A stretch of 64,000 bases of DNA, from the NCBI GenBank assembly GCA_963969595.1, contig OZ018415.1, positions 14,446,001-14,510,000 of the forward strand. The letters run 5' to 3'. Below, in pieces: positions 11,985 to 25,200 of the stretch; the first letter of the stretch is position 1; the number at the start of each line of letters is the position of its first letter. Below the pieces are notes generated by a model that worked only from the letters and a program-made list of their open reading frames with translations, did not search any database and was not told where the DNA came from. The position numbers and the translations under genes are program-made. The DNA comes from Neckera pumila. Taxonomy: Eukaryota; Streptophyta; Bryopsida; Hypnales; Neckeraceae.

Positions 11985-12912
11985 AGATGCTAATTAAAAT
12001 AATTAAATGGAAGGAAGAAGATTTAGTGACTTATCTTGGATAGCGCCTCATCAATTAGATGGTCAAAGATGCCTTCAAATCCATCTTCATTTGTCTTTTT
12101 TTTTCTCTCCTCTTCAATTCTTGTTCACGGCTTGAATTTTGTAGAATTTAATACAAGCTAGGAAGTTTGAACTTCCAACTACTTCCTGTTCTTCTTTCCT
12201 TTTCTTTCTCCCTCTTTCTCTCTCTTCCAATACTATTCTACTCCATTATTTATATTCTAGTAGTTGACCTTGGATGGAATATGATACTTCTTTAAAATCC
12301 CAAGAAATAATAGACTAATCCAAGATGTTTGTTCCCCTATTTCCTTCAATTATTTCTAATCATATTTTGAGTGGCCAAATGAACATTTGAAGATTTCTTT
12401 CCTAAATCCTATCCTACTTTTCAGAACATCTAAGTCTCCTTCTCTCTCCACATTCTATTTGTAGTTTTATTTTGGAGCCCTTGCACTTGACACAACAATG
12501 GAAGAGAATTAATTTTTTTGTTTTGGATGTCTTTGAGAGTTTGAAATTGCTTCTCTTTGATGTGTTGTTTATGGTTCTTAGTATCTTCTAATCTCTCTCC
12601 TTCCTTCACATCACTTGGCAAGTCAACCTCTAAACTCCCAATTAGTTTATGGACATTCAAGTTTAGTTGTTTTTAGGAGCCAATTGAAGTTCTGGAAGCC
12701 AAAATCCAACTATTGGATTGCTCAAATTGGTGCTGAACTGCTCCAATCCAATGCTAGATTGCTTGAATTGGGCTAACCTCTTGCTATCCCTATTGAGATT
12801 TGGATTTTGCTAACGTCTTGGAACAAACTAGAGAACTGGGAATTCCTTGTTGGACTACTACATCTTGAACTTGAGGGAGGACAATTTTTCAATAGATATC
12901 GTACTAAAGTCC
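11985..12912. other. Gene-free stretch with a C/T-rich tract
   Basis: No gene was recognised. 12180-12240 is a C/T-rich tract (CTTTCTCCCTCTTTCTCTCT), and 12420-12660 has a 76-codon minus-strand frame without a recognisable domain. Confidence 0.35.
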
Positions 12913-13166
12913 TGAATTCATGCCTACGTACCATAATCATACGTATTACGTGTATTTTTACGCACTAAATCAACGTCATTAAAATCTTTGTTAAAAGTGT
13001 GCAATTTATGTATTTTAATTATACAAATGTGGTATCCAAAATGCACCTAAATTGTATTGATATCAGTACAACAATTGTACGTTGTTGATAGGCATTGTTT
13101 ACGCACTGATTCAATGCGTAAAAATACACGTAATATGTATGATTATGGTACGTAGGTATGAATTCA
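12913..13166. mobile_element. Small TIR element with about 40-50-bp ends, possibly hAT-type
   Basis: Left TGCCTACGTACCATAATCAT at 12921 and right ATGATTATGGTACGTAGGTA ending at 13158 are inverted copies; the match continues inward for some 40 bp. TGAATTCA stands immediately outside both ends (12913-12920 and 13159-13166) and could be an 8-bp target duplication of the hAT type. Because that octamer is itself a palindrome, it could equally be part of the inverted repeat. No coding capacity. Confidence 0.6.
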
Positions 13167-13749
13167 CAACTTCAATGTTGTATTTGTACAAACCAAAAAG
13201 TGTTTGGTACCTAAACTTTGGAGGACAGTTATGGACTCCACTTTGAGTTTATTTGAGTATTTCTTCTAACACATGGAGTTGAAGCTTTGCCATAGTTGGG
13301 AAAAATATTAAAACACTCTTATCACTTCTAAATCTCAAAGTCAAAGCTTTGTTGTATTTGAAAAAACACTTAAACACTGCTATAACTTCTAAGTCTTGAA
13401 GTCAAAACTTTGCCGTAGTTGGGAAATTTACCAAAAAAACTACAATGGGTTTGTGAGTGGTATGGACAAGGTACAACATATTAGTGCACAATCACGTGTG
13501 TAACAAAGTTAGTACACACAATCAACAAAAATACAACCAGTTTAGTGGACAAAACTCTTTACAAAATGCTAGAGGTCACCCTAAGCGGCATTGCCAAGGT
13601 ACGGGGGAAAGATTCTCTAGGCTTAAACAAGATACATACAAGATATACAAAATTTCAACAAACACCACCAAAATTTTAACACAAAGATTACAACAAGTAT
13701 AAGATTTTAACAGCAAGAGTAGAAAGAAGCAAGGTTTGAAAGGTAATTT
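13167..13749. other. AT-rich spacer, nothing recognised
   Basis: Contains short direct repeats ('taaacact...taacttctaa' near 13305-13400). The 81-codon frame at 13457-13702 has no recognisable domain. Confidence 0.35.
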
Positions 13750-13877
13750 CACTACAAGAGAAAGGGGTGTTCAAGCATAGTCTTAGTAGTAGTCTTTTAA
13801 GTGTTGCCCTTTAAGTAAGGTATTTAAAAGACAATACTACTAGGACTATACTTAAAACACCCCTTTCTCTTGTAGTG
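13750..13877. mobile_element. CACTA-type MITE, copy 1 (128 bp, TSD TTT)
   Basis: The tips are CACTACAAGAGAAAGGGGTG and its inverse ending in CTTGTAGTG. The 3-bp flanks are TTT on both sides (13747-13749 and 13878-13880), as expected for CACTA transposition. The interior contains inverted TATAGTCCTAGTAGT-like blocks, so the whole element folds on itself. Same family as 49823-49970. Confidence 0.9.
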
Positions 13878-14800
13878 TTTGACTCAAAAATGGCCAAAAT
13901 CCAAGGTAATGGATTCAATGGAATCAAGTGTTACTAAAAAACGTGCTTTGAGAGGAGAAAGACTAGGTGAGTGCAAGAAACACTTGTTCTATTTTTTATC
14001 CTCTTACCTTCGGATAGGTGGTTTTTTGCTCATAACTTTTGCATTATTTGTCTATTTTGCATTAAATTTAAAACAAAGATACATGTGATAGTTGCAGATA
14101 TTGAATAGTTTTTTCAATTTTTGTCAAATTAGTTTGCTATTTTCAACTTACCTTCAATTGGATGTCTACCTTGATATTTGGGCATTTCGGAGGTTTCAAG
14201 TCCTATTTTTAAATCCAAAAATGCGAATTCCAAGCCACAAATTGGATATATTAGAGGTCTATTAACATTACAAGGATTGACAACTTTTATGAAACAACAA
14301 CATGTTGGTTACACATATGGAGTCAAAGTGACCATCCTTTGCGCAAAGGCTACAAAAAGGGAAAACATTTCCTATTAGAATTCTTTGGTGCAATGCAAGC
14401 ACAATCTTCTCTAGCAAAATGATTTTTTTATGGAATTTTTTTGAATCTTTTTTAAGTTATTAAAAGGAAAAAAATCTACAAACTCCTTTTCTACTATTTT
14501 CTATTCCTAGTGGACTCTATAGTATTATATGGCAGTCTATAGTATTGTTTGGTAGGGTCATTGCAAGAATGACCTTCTGTTTTTGTTCCATTTTAGCTAG
14601 TACTCCCAGTACTATGAGCTTTTGCATACAAATTTTTAAAATAAAATAAAATATGGATAATCATTATAACACTAAAAATAACATATCACCAAAATTTCAG
14701 ACCTAAAAAATATCTAGGTCAAAAGTTATTCACAAAAAAGATGAGCTGAAATTTTGAAGAAAATACATACTTTGACGTTTTAATTTGTAAAAAATAGGGA
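13878..14800 (+). repeat. Dispersed repeat, partner of 2180-3080
   Basis: Order and landmarks match 2180-3080 (see that entry). The open frame at 13879-14088 is repeat-derived and has no recognisable domain. Confidence 0.4.
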
Positions 14801-17426
14801 ATAATTTTTCTTAAAACTAAACAAAATATTTGGAAAGACTTTATAATAATGAGATTTCACCAAAAAAATAATGTTGAAACCATCTTCAATGCTCAAAATT
14901 GCACGCGCAAGGGAGCCTTTTTTGCACAAACATGGAGGATATAAAATAACAAATTTTTCATGCCCCTTTGTAGAAACATGACTTCCTACTATAGATATAG
15001 ACCATAGAAATTTCAGCCCCATATCATTAATTTGAAGACTCCTTATGTAGTAAATCCCCCTAAATCTCAAAACGTGACATATTAGTTTATATGATTTTAA
15101 ATATAAAATGATTTTTGAATTCTTTTGAAAAATACAAGATATGATTGCACTCATAACAAGAATCTCAAAAAAAAATTTCAAATTCATGCAAGTCATGCTT
15201 CAAAAGTTATTGCAAAAGGAAGCTTTGGCACTACTTTTGTGATAATGTTTCAATACCGGTCTTTCTTGCAATTACCCAGTATTGAATCAACAGTTTAGAT
15301 TTGTAGAGGCATTGCTGATAGATTGTATTGGTAGTATTGCAGATTATAGCCAATCCTATTGCCCAAAACTGCATTTTTTGAGCTCAAAACTTAAAAATGT
15401 TTTTTGCAATTACTCAGACTCTTAATCACAAATGGATTGTGCCATTGGCTTTAGAAGGCCATCATTCATCCAATGAAATCCTCCACTCCTTTTTTCATCT
15501 CAAAATCTCATCAAATCCTAATGCCAATTTAAAACTAAGAAAGAATAAACTGACCTAAGTTTTGAAGTTTACCTTTTTTGAAGGAAATAAGTAGTCTAAA
15601 CTCTTAAGATGGTATGAAGGAGTAAGAAAAGACTCCACTTTAACCTCATTCTGAATTTATATGCCACTAAAATGATATTTAACTTTATGAACTTCTTTCA
15701 ATTTTGTTGATTTTGAAGAATCTTGCTAGTTTGGGTACTTTTGGATGTTAGAATGTCATGAATCTTGTAAGAGCATTTTATTAGCATAAAAAAATTGTAC
15801 TAATTTTTAGTGAGATTTTACCACAATCAGAATAATTTCTAAGAATTTTCCATTGTAGATTTTGGCAATGAACCATCTGGAAGAGCATCTTCTAAGCATC
15901 AAAAGATTTGATATTTTTATGGAAACTCTCATGGAATTTCACAAAAGATGTATATACTTATATTTGTACTCTATGCATTTAAAGAAGGAGAACAAAATCC
16001 CACGATTTCTTTTAAATTTTGATAATTAGGAAATCTTTCATATGGAAGGGAATCTTGATAAACCAATTTTGTAGTTGAGTCCAAAGCAGCCCTCTTTTTT
16101 GGGCAAAATGGAGCCAAAAAACACCATTTCATAGTGAAAATCTTCTTTTCGCCAGAAAAGTTTCAATCCAATTTAAAATATGGATGAAATTGTCAAATTT
16201 AGATGAAAAAGTGTATGAATTTGATTGAAAAGTGTTTCATGGTACAAAAGATGTACGAAGAAATAAAATGCTTCACCAAATTTTAAATGATCGCCATCGT
16301 GGCACTTTTTCAAAAACCAAAAAAAAAAGACTAGTCCAGAGTTTGATTTCAACCCTAAAGAATTTACTTTGACCGTAAATGCCCTCTACTAATCTGTTTT
16401 GAGGTTGTCATTATTATATACTAATAATTGGGTTTTCTGCTATTCCACAAAAGTGACTTGGAACTGAAATCTTTCTTCAGGAATCTAATTAGGGTTCTCA
16501 ATTTAATTCCCTCATACCAATAATTTAGCCATGATTTATTCCATGCACTATAGATTTAGGCAATTTGGACAATATTAACTCAAAATCATTCTATTATTTA
16601 AATAAATTTTGGATTTCTACCCTATTCACATGCGGGTTTTGAATTTACTTTGAACAAAACATTCAATTTAAGATCAAACAAAATATTGGCATGTGACATA
16701 CCTATTTTGGTTTCACACACTTTCTTTGGCTTTTTTATATAAAAAAATTAGATTTGAACTTGTGAAAATCCAAAAAAAAAAATAATGGATTCTAAGTGAC
16801 AAATTGGGAGTCTGCAATATCATGTACATATATGTGGAAGAGGGAAGGAAAAATTTGTGAAAAAAGTTAGAAATTAGGAAAAATTAGTTGCTTAAATTTT
16901 ACATGTAAAATAGCCCCATTTTAAAATTCACATGAATGAATTTACAAAAATTGTAGGAAATTAGATATATGCTTCTTGTAGATTTCTATATAATAGTATG
17001 TCTTCTTAAATACAATAATTAAGGTAAATAGCCCCAAATCAAATGCCTTTTTAATTCAAGTATAAATCCTAAATTTTAAGGAGTGATCTCCTTGAGGAAA
17101 TAAGACAACTTTGAAGATGAGCTCTTGAAATGTTCGCTTGAACAACCAGAAAACCTACAAGCAGTGACAACAATGATTTGATGAGGAATTCATACAAAAT
17201 ATCATCAATATACACCAAGAGCTCGTTACTACAGGATCTTTTGCCTAGTTATGTCTAGTCCCTACAAAGTGCTAGCACTAGCCTCTATATTAATTTATTG
17301 GTCCCTTATAACACAAATGAAAGATATTGGAAAATTTTTTTCTCATTCCTACAAAATAATTTCATTAAATTGTATCTCATTTCTAAACTTGACCCTACAT
17401 ATTCTCATCTAAATGTTCACCTTCCA
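14801..17426. repeat. Gene-free stretch; holds one arm of a distant inverted repeat pair (16075-16330)
   Basis: No gene was recognised in 2.6 kb. 16075-16330 is a diverged reverse complement of 50850-51100; shared blocks are a 'tttgaaaaagtgccac' block and 'aaaatttggtgaagca'. 15830-15900 resembles intron DNA near 44710-44790 (a 'gcatcttctaagcatcaa' block). The 138-codon minus frame at 14780-15196 shows no domain and is not called. Confidence 0.4.
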
Positions 17427-18359
17427 TTAACCTCTAAAAGACCAAACACCATTTTTTGGCAACATAGCAATTTTGGGCAGTTTACTACAAATGGAAATTT
17501 TAATTTTTTTCTTTGAAAATTTCACACAATGTGTGCCTGAGGAGTAGCTTTAAGGCCCAACAATTTTCAAAACTTTTGACTACATGGTTAAAAAGTTATT
17601 GCATGATATGTAATTTTCATTGATCTTTGAGCAGTCTGGGTAGCTCAAAAGAATTTTTAAAAAATTACTTTTTTAAGACTTAAGAATTTGAAATTTATTC
17701 TCTAGACTTATAAATGAACGGAAAGCTTTGAACCATTCCTTTACAATCAATGAGATGAAAGTTTTGAGGAATTTTAGTTTGCGGGTAGTTATGGAATCTC
17801 TGTTCTTTAAAGTCCTTTATTTAATTCAATGTTAAATATTTTGAAAAAAAATTTAAAACATTGGATGTATATTGTTTATTAAAACACTAAAACCGTTGGG
17901 ATTGTCATTTTTCAATTTCATAACTAAATTCTTGACAATTTAGTATTTTGAATCATTCTCTACTTCTTTCTACTTACTATTTTTTTATATATGTTGTACA
18001 ATTCCAAATAACTTGATATTTTTCAAGCATGCAGCCAACTTGCCTTGATGAATGATTCCAAAGAGTTGCTACCAATTTGGACTTTTTTTCATACAAATGT
18101 GACCTTGTGAAGTGCAGCTGCCCGATTTTTTGGCAGGGCCAGAAAAAGCATTTTTGTCAATTCAAACGCTAATTTCTTGCAATCCACAAGGTGGAAATTT
18201 TTGAAATTTTTTTCACATCTTTTTAGACCAATGTCTTAGAAGATCCTACGATTAATTTGTCCAAAAACAAATCTCCCTAAAATTTGGTACTTGTACTAGA
18301 AATGGCAGTTTTGGAGCGGTTATGGTAAAAATATAGTCCCAAAAACCTTTAGAGTTCAA
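17427..18359 (+). mobile_element. TTAA-bounded element, family A, copy 3
   Basis: The left tip is TTAACCTCTAAAAGACCAAA at 17427. The right tip near 18359 has decayed (CCTTTAGAGTTCAA, expected CCTTTAGGGGTTAA). Internal order is the same as 3720-4678: a TTTTGGGCAG block, the conserved core TTTGCGGGTAGTTATGGA at about 17777, the CTGCCCGATTTTTTGGCAGG block, and GGCAGTTTTGGAGCGGTTAT near the right end. No coding capacity was recognised. Confidence 0.65.
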
Positions 18360-18605
18360 TGATTGTTTAGGGTGGATATATATTAACCTTGTTTTAGCAC
18401 TTTGAAAGCTCATCATCTATTCATATGGTGACCAAAAAATGCATGCCAAAAAATTAAAAAAAATTGGAATAACTTTTTGACTCTCAATAAGATCCAGCAA
18501 GAACCTGAGTAACTTAAAAGGAACCATGCTCAAATGCTTATTTGAACAATTTCAAATATAGTTACCTTCTAAATAAAGAGCTATAATATAAGAGATTGTA
18601 TCCTT

Positions 18606-20088
18606 TTAATCCCTTAAGGTTTTTGACTATGTTTTCATCAAAACCGCTCCAAAACTATCATTTCTAGTACAAGCACTGAATTTTTGAAAAAATACACTTT
18701 TGAATGCATAAAACCTTAGGATCTTTTAGTATGTTGGTTTGAAAAGATGTGGAATTTATGCTGTATAGATTGCAAGATATTAGCATTTGAAGTGAAAAAA
18801 ATCTTTTTCTTGGCCCTGAGAAAAAATGGGCAATTGCACTTCACAAGGTCAAATGAAATGGTCCAAAACGGTTGTGCATCTTTGAATTCATCTCTCAAGG
18901 TAAATTGGCTACATGCTTGGAAAATTTCAGATCATTTGGATTTGTACAATTAGGTCTAGTTCAATCACAAATTTTTCAGTAAGTTTTCATTAGAAAGCTT
19001 AGCAACTTTAGGAAGCTTTAGCGTGCTCAAAAAAGAACCGATTTTGAAACCGCAAATTGAGTTGGAATTGCAATGAAGTGCACTTCAACTTCACAACAAG
19101 TAAAAATGAATAATTTAAAATCATACAACAATTTGAAATCTACCATTTTGTTGAAGATAGTCAAAGATTTTTTGCATTTGGGTGAAGAACAAGCAAGAAA
19201 TCATACAAGCAATTCAAGTGGTATGGGATTCAACATCTCTAAGGCAATTGTGAAGGTTCTTTCTCATACATACCATTGAATACAAGTTGTAGTTTTCACA
19301 ACTGTTGGCAATACTAGATAGTATATAGTGTATAGAAAACATCAAACTCTTTGTATGATTTTCAATTACATGTGTGTATTTGTGATGATGATAAAGTAAA
19401 CTTCAATGTGATTCCAACGCAATTTGATATTTGAAATTTTGTTCATTTTTTAGCGCACATAGGCCTCCCAAAGTTCTCCTAATCTCTGGAGGATCCAAAA
19501 ATTTGTAATTTAGCTAGACTTGACTATACAACATATAGGATAAGAATGGTAAGTAGAAAGAAGTAGAGACTGATCCAAATACAAAATTGTCAAGAACTTA
19601 GTTATGGAATTGAAAAATGCCAATCCCAAGGTTGTAGCGTTGTAATAAACAATCTGCACCCAATGTTTTTATTTTTTTAGGAATATTGAAAACTAAATTA
19701 AATAAAGGACTTCAAAATTTATTTTAGAAAAGAGATTCAGTAACTACCCGCAAACTACACTCAACTACAATTCTTCATAACTTTCATCTCATTAATAAAA
19801 ACGGAACGATTCAAAGCTTTTCACGTATGTATAAATCTAGAGAACCAGTTTCAAATTTTTATTTCTTCAAAAAGTGATTTTTTAAAATTTGCCCAAACTG
19901 CCCGGCCTTGCAAAAAAACAGTATATCATGCAATAACTTTTTAACCATATAACCAAAAGTTATGAAAATTGTTGGGCCTTAAAGCTACTCCTTGACCACA
20001 TGTTCTGTGAAAAATTCAATGAAAAAAAATTAAAAATTCCATTTGTAGTGAGTTGCCTAAAATATCTATGTTGCAAAAAATTACTTAA
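18606..20088 (-). mobile_element. TTAA element, family A, copy 4 (reverse), split by an insertion
   Basis: It begins TTAATCCCTTAAGG at 18606 and is the reverse complement of copy 3, including AACCGCTCCAAAACTATCAT near 18643 and the core TAACTACCCGCAAACTAC near 19741. The outer tip near 20085 (TACTTAAAC) is decayed. A 577-bp segment (18950-19526) with its own inverted ends interrupts it. Confidence 0.6.
18950..19526. mobile_element. TIR element nested in family-A copy 4
   Basis: The surrounding family-A sequence is continuous in other copies (for example 11400-11420, TTGTACAACATATAGG), so this block is an insertion. The ends are imperfect inverted repeats of about 25 bp: GGTCTAGTTCAATCACAAAT on the left, AAATTTGTAATTTAGCTAGA on the right. 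TACAA flanks it on both sides (18945-18949, 19527-19531), a possible 5-bp target duplication. The 68-codon frame at 19073-19279 shows no domain. Confidence 0.6.
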
Positions 20089-20508
20089 ACTTCCTTACAT
20101 ATAGCTTCTGTCAAAGTACAGCCTCCTAAGGTAGAAACACCCATTAGCGTCCCTCCTCCCATTCTTGTACCTTAAATTTTCACTAAATCTATCTCTAGAC
20201 TTTTCAATTGCTAACTACTGATTTTTGTTGATTTCAATTTTGGGTCCACCTATGTGACAATTTTAGTGGTCTAGGCAGTCGTCTCTTTGAAAAATCATAG
20301 AAATTACATACCACATCTAAAAAATCTATTTTTTTTTTCATAATCATTATTTTCACTTGCCAATACTACAAAAATATTAATTTTAGGAAAAGTTTCCTCC
20401 AACTATGCTGAATTGCTTAATATTGACGGTTTTGGGTGCTTCCACCTTGCCTTTGGTGAAGAGCAAAAAAGAAGACACTTGAAGTTCAAACTTTCATAAC
20501 ACTTTGCA
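20089..20508. other. Spacer, nothing recognised
   Basis: About 420 bases of AT-rich DNA between a family-A element and the fold-back upstream of the PRP6 gene. Confidence 0.35.
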
Positions 20509-21465
20509 TGTACAGTACCCCAAAGAAAGAGCACATAACTTCTGGTTTTGTGCTTGAAGGCTTAATTTTGAAATCAGATTTAGAGGATGATCCATTGAGA
20601 TTTTGAAAAAAAAATTTGAACAAAAACAGCTCAAAATTTATAAGAGAACAACTTTTATTCTTGGCCAAATAGCGTATTGTGCATTTGTAGTGATAGATTG
20701 ATTGACAAAGTGGAATATTGTACATTCAAAGGTAATTTTTTCAAATCACATTTGCTACACAAATTACTTAGATTTTGAAATTACTTCTTGAAAGCAAATA
20801 ACTTAGAACTTACAAGAGAATAACTTTCATTTTAAGCTCAAAAGCTTATCATGCCTCAATGGTTCACAAAATGAAACCCAAAGGAGTGGACCAATCTCAA
20901 AAGACAACTCATCTCACCAAATAATTTGTTTCCAGTCTTCTATCGTCCAATACTGGTGCTATATTGCAAAGGCTAGCCTTGCGAGCTTGTGCTTGTTGTT
21001 TAGAAATGGCTTCTTTGCAACAAAGCAAGATTGATAGCCCAAACTATGGATTACTTTTTGAACTGTGACAATAGTGAGATTGGTCCACTTGTTTGGGCTT
21101 CATTTGTGAACCATTGAGGCATGATAAGCTTTTGAGCTTAAAATGAAAGTTATTCTCTTGTAAGTTCTAAGTTATTTGCTTTCAAGAAGTAATTTCAAAA
21201 TCTTAGTAATTTGTGTAGCAAATGTGATTTGAAAAAATTACCTTTGAATGTACAATATTCCACTTTGTCAATCAATCACTCACTACAAATGCACAATACG
21301 CTATTTGGCCAAGAACAAAAGTTGTTCTCCTATAAATTCTGAGCTGTTTTCGTTCAAAAAGTTTTTTCAAAATCTCAATGGATCATCCTCTAAATCTGAT
21401 TTTAAAATTAAGCCTTCAGGCACAAAACTAGAAGTTACGTACTCTTTCTTTGGGGTACTGTACAG
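20509..21465. repeat. Fold-back element with about 390-bp arms, upstream of PRP6/STA1
   Basis: 20509-20899 and 21075-21465 are reverse complements of each other with only scattered differences by eye. The outer ends are TGTACAGTACCCC and GGGGTACTGTACA. The spacer is about 175 bp. Because the arms are so alike, the open frames at 20486-20725 (minus) and 21248-21481 (plus) encode near-identical peptides; this is a consequence of the repeat, not evidence of genes. The element ends about 770 bp before the PRP6 start codon. The arms could pair over their whole length if transcribed. Confidence 0.9.
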
Positions 21466-22232
21466 CGAAAGAACAGAGTGACACTCCTTACAATATTTCA
21501 TCCAATTCCTGACACTGGAGGGATGATTTCCCGAACTCGAACTGTTAGAGATCCTGCTCGCAAGAATCGCTTCAAACTTGATTTAATGGAGTGACGCGCA
21601 AGCTCGTGGAGGATTTCCCGATTCCCGATTCCCGAAGGTGGGTTCGTTGAATTTCTTCCTGCTGCCTTCTAGAACTTTTACTTTTCGATTTTAAGGCTAC
21701 ACAAACATTTCTTTAGGGGTTTAGATTTCCATTTTGCAGTCCTTGTTTTCGGTTCAGTCTGGTGTTTGGTGAGGCTGGCGTTTCTGCTTCGCCAATTTTT
21801 GTGACATTAAACTTCAAGCTGGTTGAATTTTTTTGATAGGAGCGGAAGATCAGAATTTTCGTTTTTGCGTTGTGAGTGGTCGTTTAGGGTTTCGGTTGTC
21901 GAGTTTTTGGAGGTTTGTGTATTGGGGCGGTTGTGATTTTTACTTCTGAAATAAAGCAGTAGCCTGATTACAGTGGAGATTTTAAGCCGATTCTGAGGGT
22001 TTTGACACGGTTTTGTGAGGTTACGATTTTTAGGGTTCAAGAGGAAGAGTATAAGCCTCCTATAGCGTTTTTGATAGGTGTTTTGAGGATTAGGTTTTCG
22101 AGGCTTTGGTTTTGTGGTGGTTGCGGCATTTGTGGGTTTTGCTTCAGAATCAAAGAGATTGTCTGCTTCGAGCTTTTCTTAACTTGAATTAACACGTATT
22201 TGTGAATTTAGGGTTTTGAACAGAATTTCACA
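21466..22232 (+). promoter_or_regulatory. Promoter and 5' leader of PRP6/STA1, probably with a leader intron
   Basis: Composition shifts from AT-rich repeat to mixed DNA. A good acceptor-like sequence (TTGTGAATTTAG/GG, about 22200-22213) lies 20 bases before the start codon, and donor-like AAG/GTGGGT lies at about 21637. That suggests an intron in the leader while the coding part is uninterrupted. This is inference; no transcription start is visible. Confidence 0.4.
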
Positions 22233-25200
22233 ATGCATCTGTTTGTCCGGAACCTCTCGGGGAGGACTCTCTCGCTATCCTTGTCGGAAGAGGCTCCGAC
22301 TGTGCAAGCACTGAAGGCGGAAGTTGAAGCGCGAGAGCACATCCCCGCTCGTCACTTTGGTATTTCGTATCTGAACAAGCAGCTAACCGAGGCTTCTCCT
22401 CTGCTTGAAAGCTATGGCGTTACCGGCGGTGCCACGCTGCATCTCACAGGCAAACTGCGGGGCGGGATGCAAGCCCCCGTGGTGCCGAAGCCGCGGTTGG
22501 ATTTTTTGAACTTGCGACCTCCAGCGAATTACGTTGCCGGATTGGGACGTGGTGCTACGGGTTTTACCACCCGTTCTGATATTGGACCTGCACGAGCTGC
22601 TCCCGATTTGCCTGACAGAACTGCAACTACAATTGGAGGCGCTGCAGCGGCCCCTCCTGGAGCCGGACGTGGGCGGGGGAAAGGAGCTGAAGAAGAGGAG
22701 GAAGAAGCCGAGGAGAAAGGGTACGACGAGAATCAGAAGTTTGATGAGTTTGAAGGGAACGATGTGGGGTTGTTTGCTTCCGGGGAGTATGATGAAGACG
22801 ACAAAGAGGCTGATGCTGTGTGGGAGGATATTGACAAGCGCATGGACTCTCGTCGGAAGGACCGGCGAGAAGCGCGATTGAAGAAAGAAATCGAGAAGTA
22901 TCGAGCTTCTAACCCTAAAATTACAGAGCAGTTCGCTGATTTGAAGCGGAAGCTGGTGACGTTGTCAGCGACCGAGTGGGATAGTATTCCTGAAATTGGA
23001 GACTACTCTTTGCGCAACAAGAAGAAACGGTTTGAAAGCTTCGTCCCTCCACCTGACACTTTGTTTGAGAGGGCTAAGCAGGAACATGAGCATGCAACTG
23101 CGCTGGACCCGCGGTCACGAGCTGCTGGTGTGGAGACTCCGTATGGACAGACTCCTGTGACAGATCTTACAGCTGTGGGAGAGGGGAGAGGGACTGTGTT
23201 GTCATTGAAACTGGATCGTCTCTCTGACTCTGTGACTGGATTGACTGTGGTGGATCCTAAGGGATATCTCACTGATTTGAAGAGTATGAAGATCAATAGT
23301 GACGCGGAGATTTCGGATATCAAGAAGGCGAGATTGTTGCTGAAGTCTGTGATCCAGACCAATCCCAAGCATGGCCCGGGTTGGATTGCTGCTGCACGGT
23401 TGGAAGAAGTGGCTGGAAAGCAGGCTGCTGCGAGGAATTTCATTCAGCAAGGGTGTGAGGAGTGTCCTCAGAACGAGGATGTGTGGCTGGAGGCTTGCCG
23501 ATTGGCGACTCCCAAGACTGCGAAAGCTGTGTTGGCGCAGGGAGTGAAGGCGATTCCGAACTCCGTGAAGCTTTGGATGCAAGCTTCCAAGCTGGAGGGC
23601 GATGATATCAGCAAGTCGCGGGTGCTGCGGAAAGCTCTTGAGCATATCCCAGACTCTGTGAGGATTTGGAAAGCCGTTGTGGAGCTTGCGAAAGAGGATG
23701 ATGCACGGATTCTCCTGTCGCGAGCTGTTGAATGTTGTCCTCTGCATGTGGAGCTTTGGTTGGCTCTGGCGCGCCTGGAGACCTATGACAATGCAAAGCG
23801 GGTTCTGAACAAGGCACGTGAGGTGTTACCCACGGAGACAAGTATCTGGATCACTGCAGCGAAGCTGGAAGAAGCGAACCGGAACACAGCGATGGTGGCA
23901 CGTATTATTGACAGAGCTATCCGGACGCTGCAACGGGATAATGTTTCGATTGATAGAGAGGCCTGGATGAAGGAGGCAGAAGCAGCAGAGCGTGCGGGGT
24001 CGGTGACTACTTGCCAAGCAATTGTGAACTCCACCATTGGCATTGGAGTTGAAGAGGAGGACAGGAAGAGAACGTGGGTGGCAGATGCAGATGAGTGCAA
24101 GAAACGGGGCTCCGTGGAAACGGCCCGTGCAATCTACGCTCATGCATTGACATCCTTCCCTGGCAAGAAGAGTGTTTGGCTGAAAGCTGCGCAATTGGAA
24201 AAGAGTCACGGAACGCGCGAATCGCTGGACGCCATGCTCAAGAAGGCTGTGGGGTATTGCCCGCAGGCTGAAGTGCTGTGGCTCATGGGTGCCAAGGAGA
24301 AGTGGTTAGCTGGTGATGTTCCCTCGGCGCGTGCCATCCTCCAGGAGGCTTATGCTGCAATTCCGAATTCGGAGGAGGTTTGGCTGGCTGCATTTAAGCT
24401 GGAGTTTGAGAATCATGAGCCTGAGAGGGCTCGGATGCTGTTGGCGAAGGCCCGAGAGCGAGGAGGCACGGAGCGTGTCTGGATGAAATCGGCGATCGTG
24501 GAGCGTGAGATTGGCAATGTGGACAAGGAGAAGGAGCTGTTAGAGGAAGGTCTGGATAGGTTTCCCCAATTCCACAAGCTGTGGCTCATGCTGGGCCAGC
24601 TCAAGGATCGCATCGGGCAGTCTGAAGCTGCACGCGAAACCTATGAGCGAGCGTTGAAGAATTGTCCCCACAGTACTCCACTTTGGCTGTCTGCAGCTGC
24701 CTTGGAGGAGAGAGTGGGAGGGCTGAGTAAAGCGCGAGCCGTTCTCAACAAGGCCAGGCTCAAGAATACTCACAATCCGGAGCTCTGGCTGGCTGCCATT
24801 CGCGTGGAGGCTCATGCCGGAAACAAGAAGGAAGCCGAGTCCCTGATGGCCAAGGCTTTGCAAGATTGTCCTACCAGTGGTCGTCTGTGGGCCGAAGCTA
24901 TTGATATGGCTCCTCGACCTCAACGCAAGTCCAAGAGCGTGGACGCTTTGAAGCGCTGTGACCAGGACCCCTTCGTCATCGCAGGTGTGGCGAAGTTGTT
25001 TTGGCAGGACCGGAAGGTGGACAAGGCAAGGAGCTGGTTGAACCGGGCGGTGACATTGGCTCCCGACATTGGAGACTTCTGGGCTCAGCTGTACAAGTTT
25101 GAGCTGCAACATTCTAGTGAGGAAGTGCACCATGATGTGTTACTGAGGTGTGCAGCGGCCGAACCTCGACATGGAGAGAGGTGGACGAAAGTGTCCAAGG

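Noticed and set aside
14780..15196. 138-codon minus-strand open frame
   Set aside because: AT-rich, hydrophobic and low complexity, without a domain or neighbouring gene features.
20486..21481. Two near-identical small proteins on opposite strands
   Set aside because: Both come from the arms of one inverted repeat, so their similarity is not evidence of coding.
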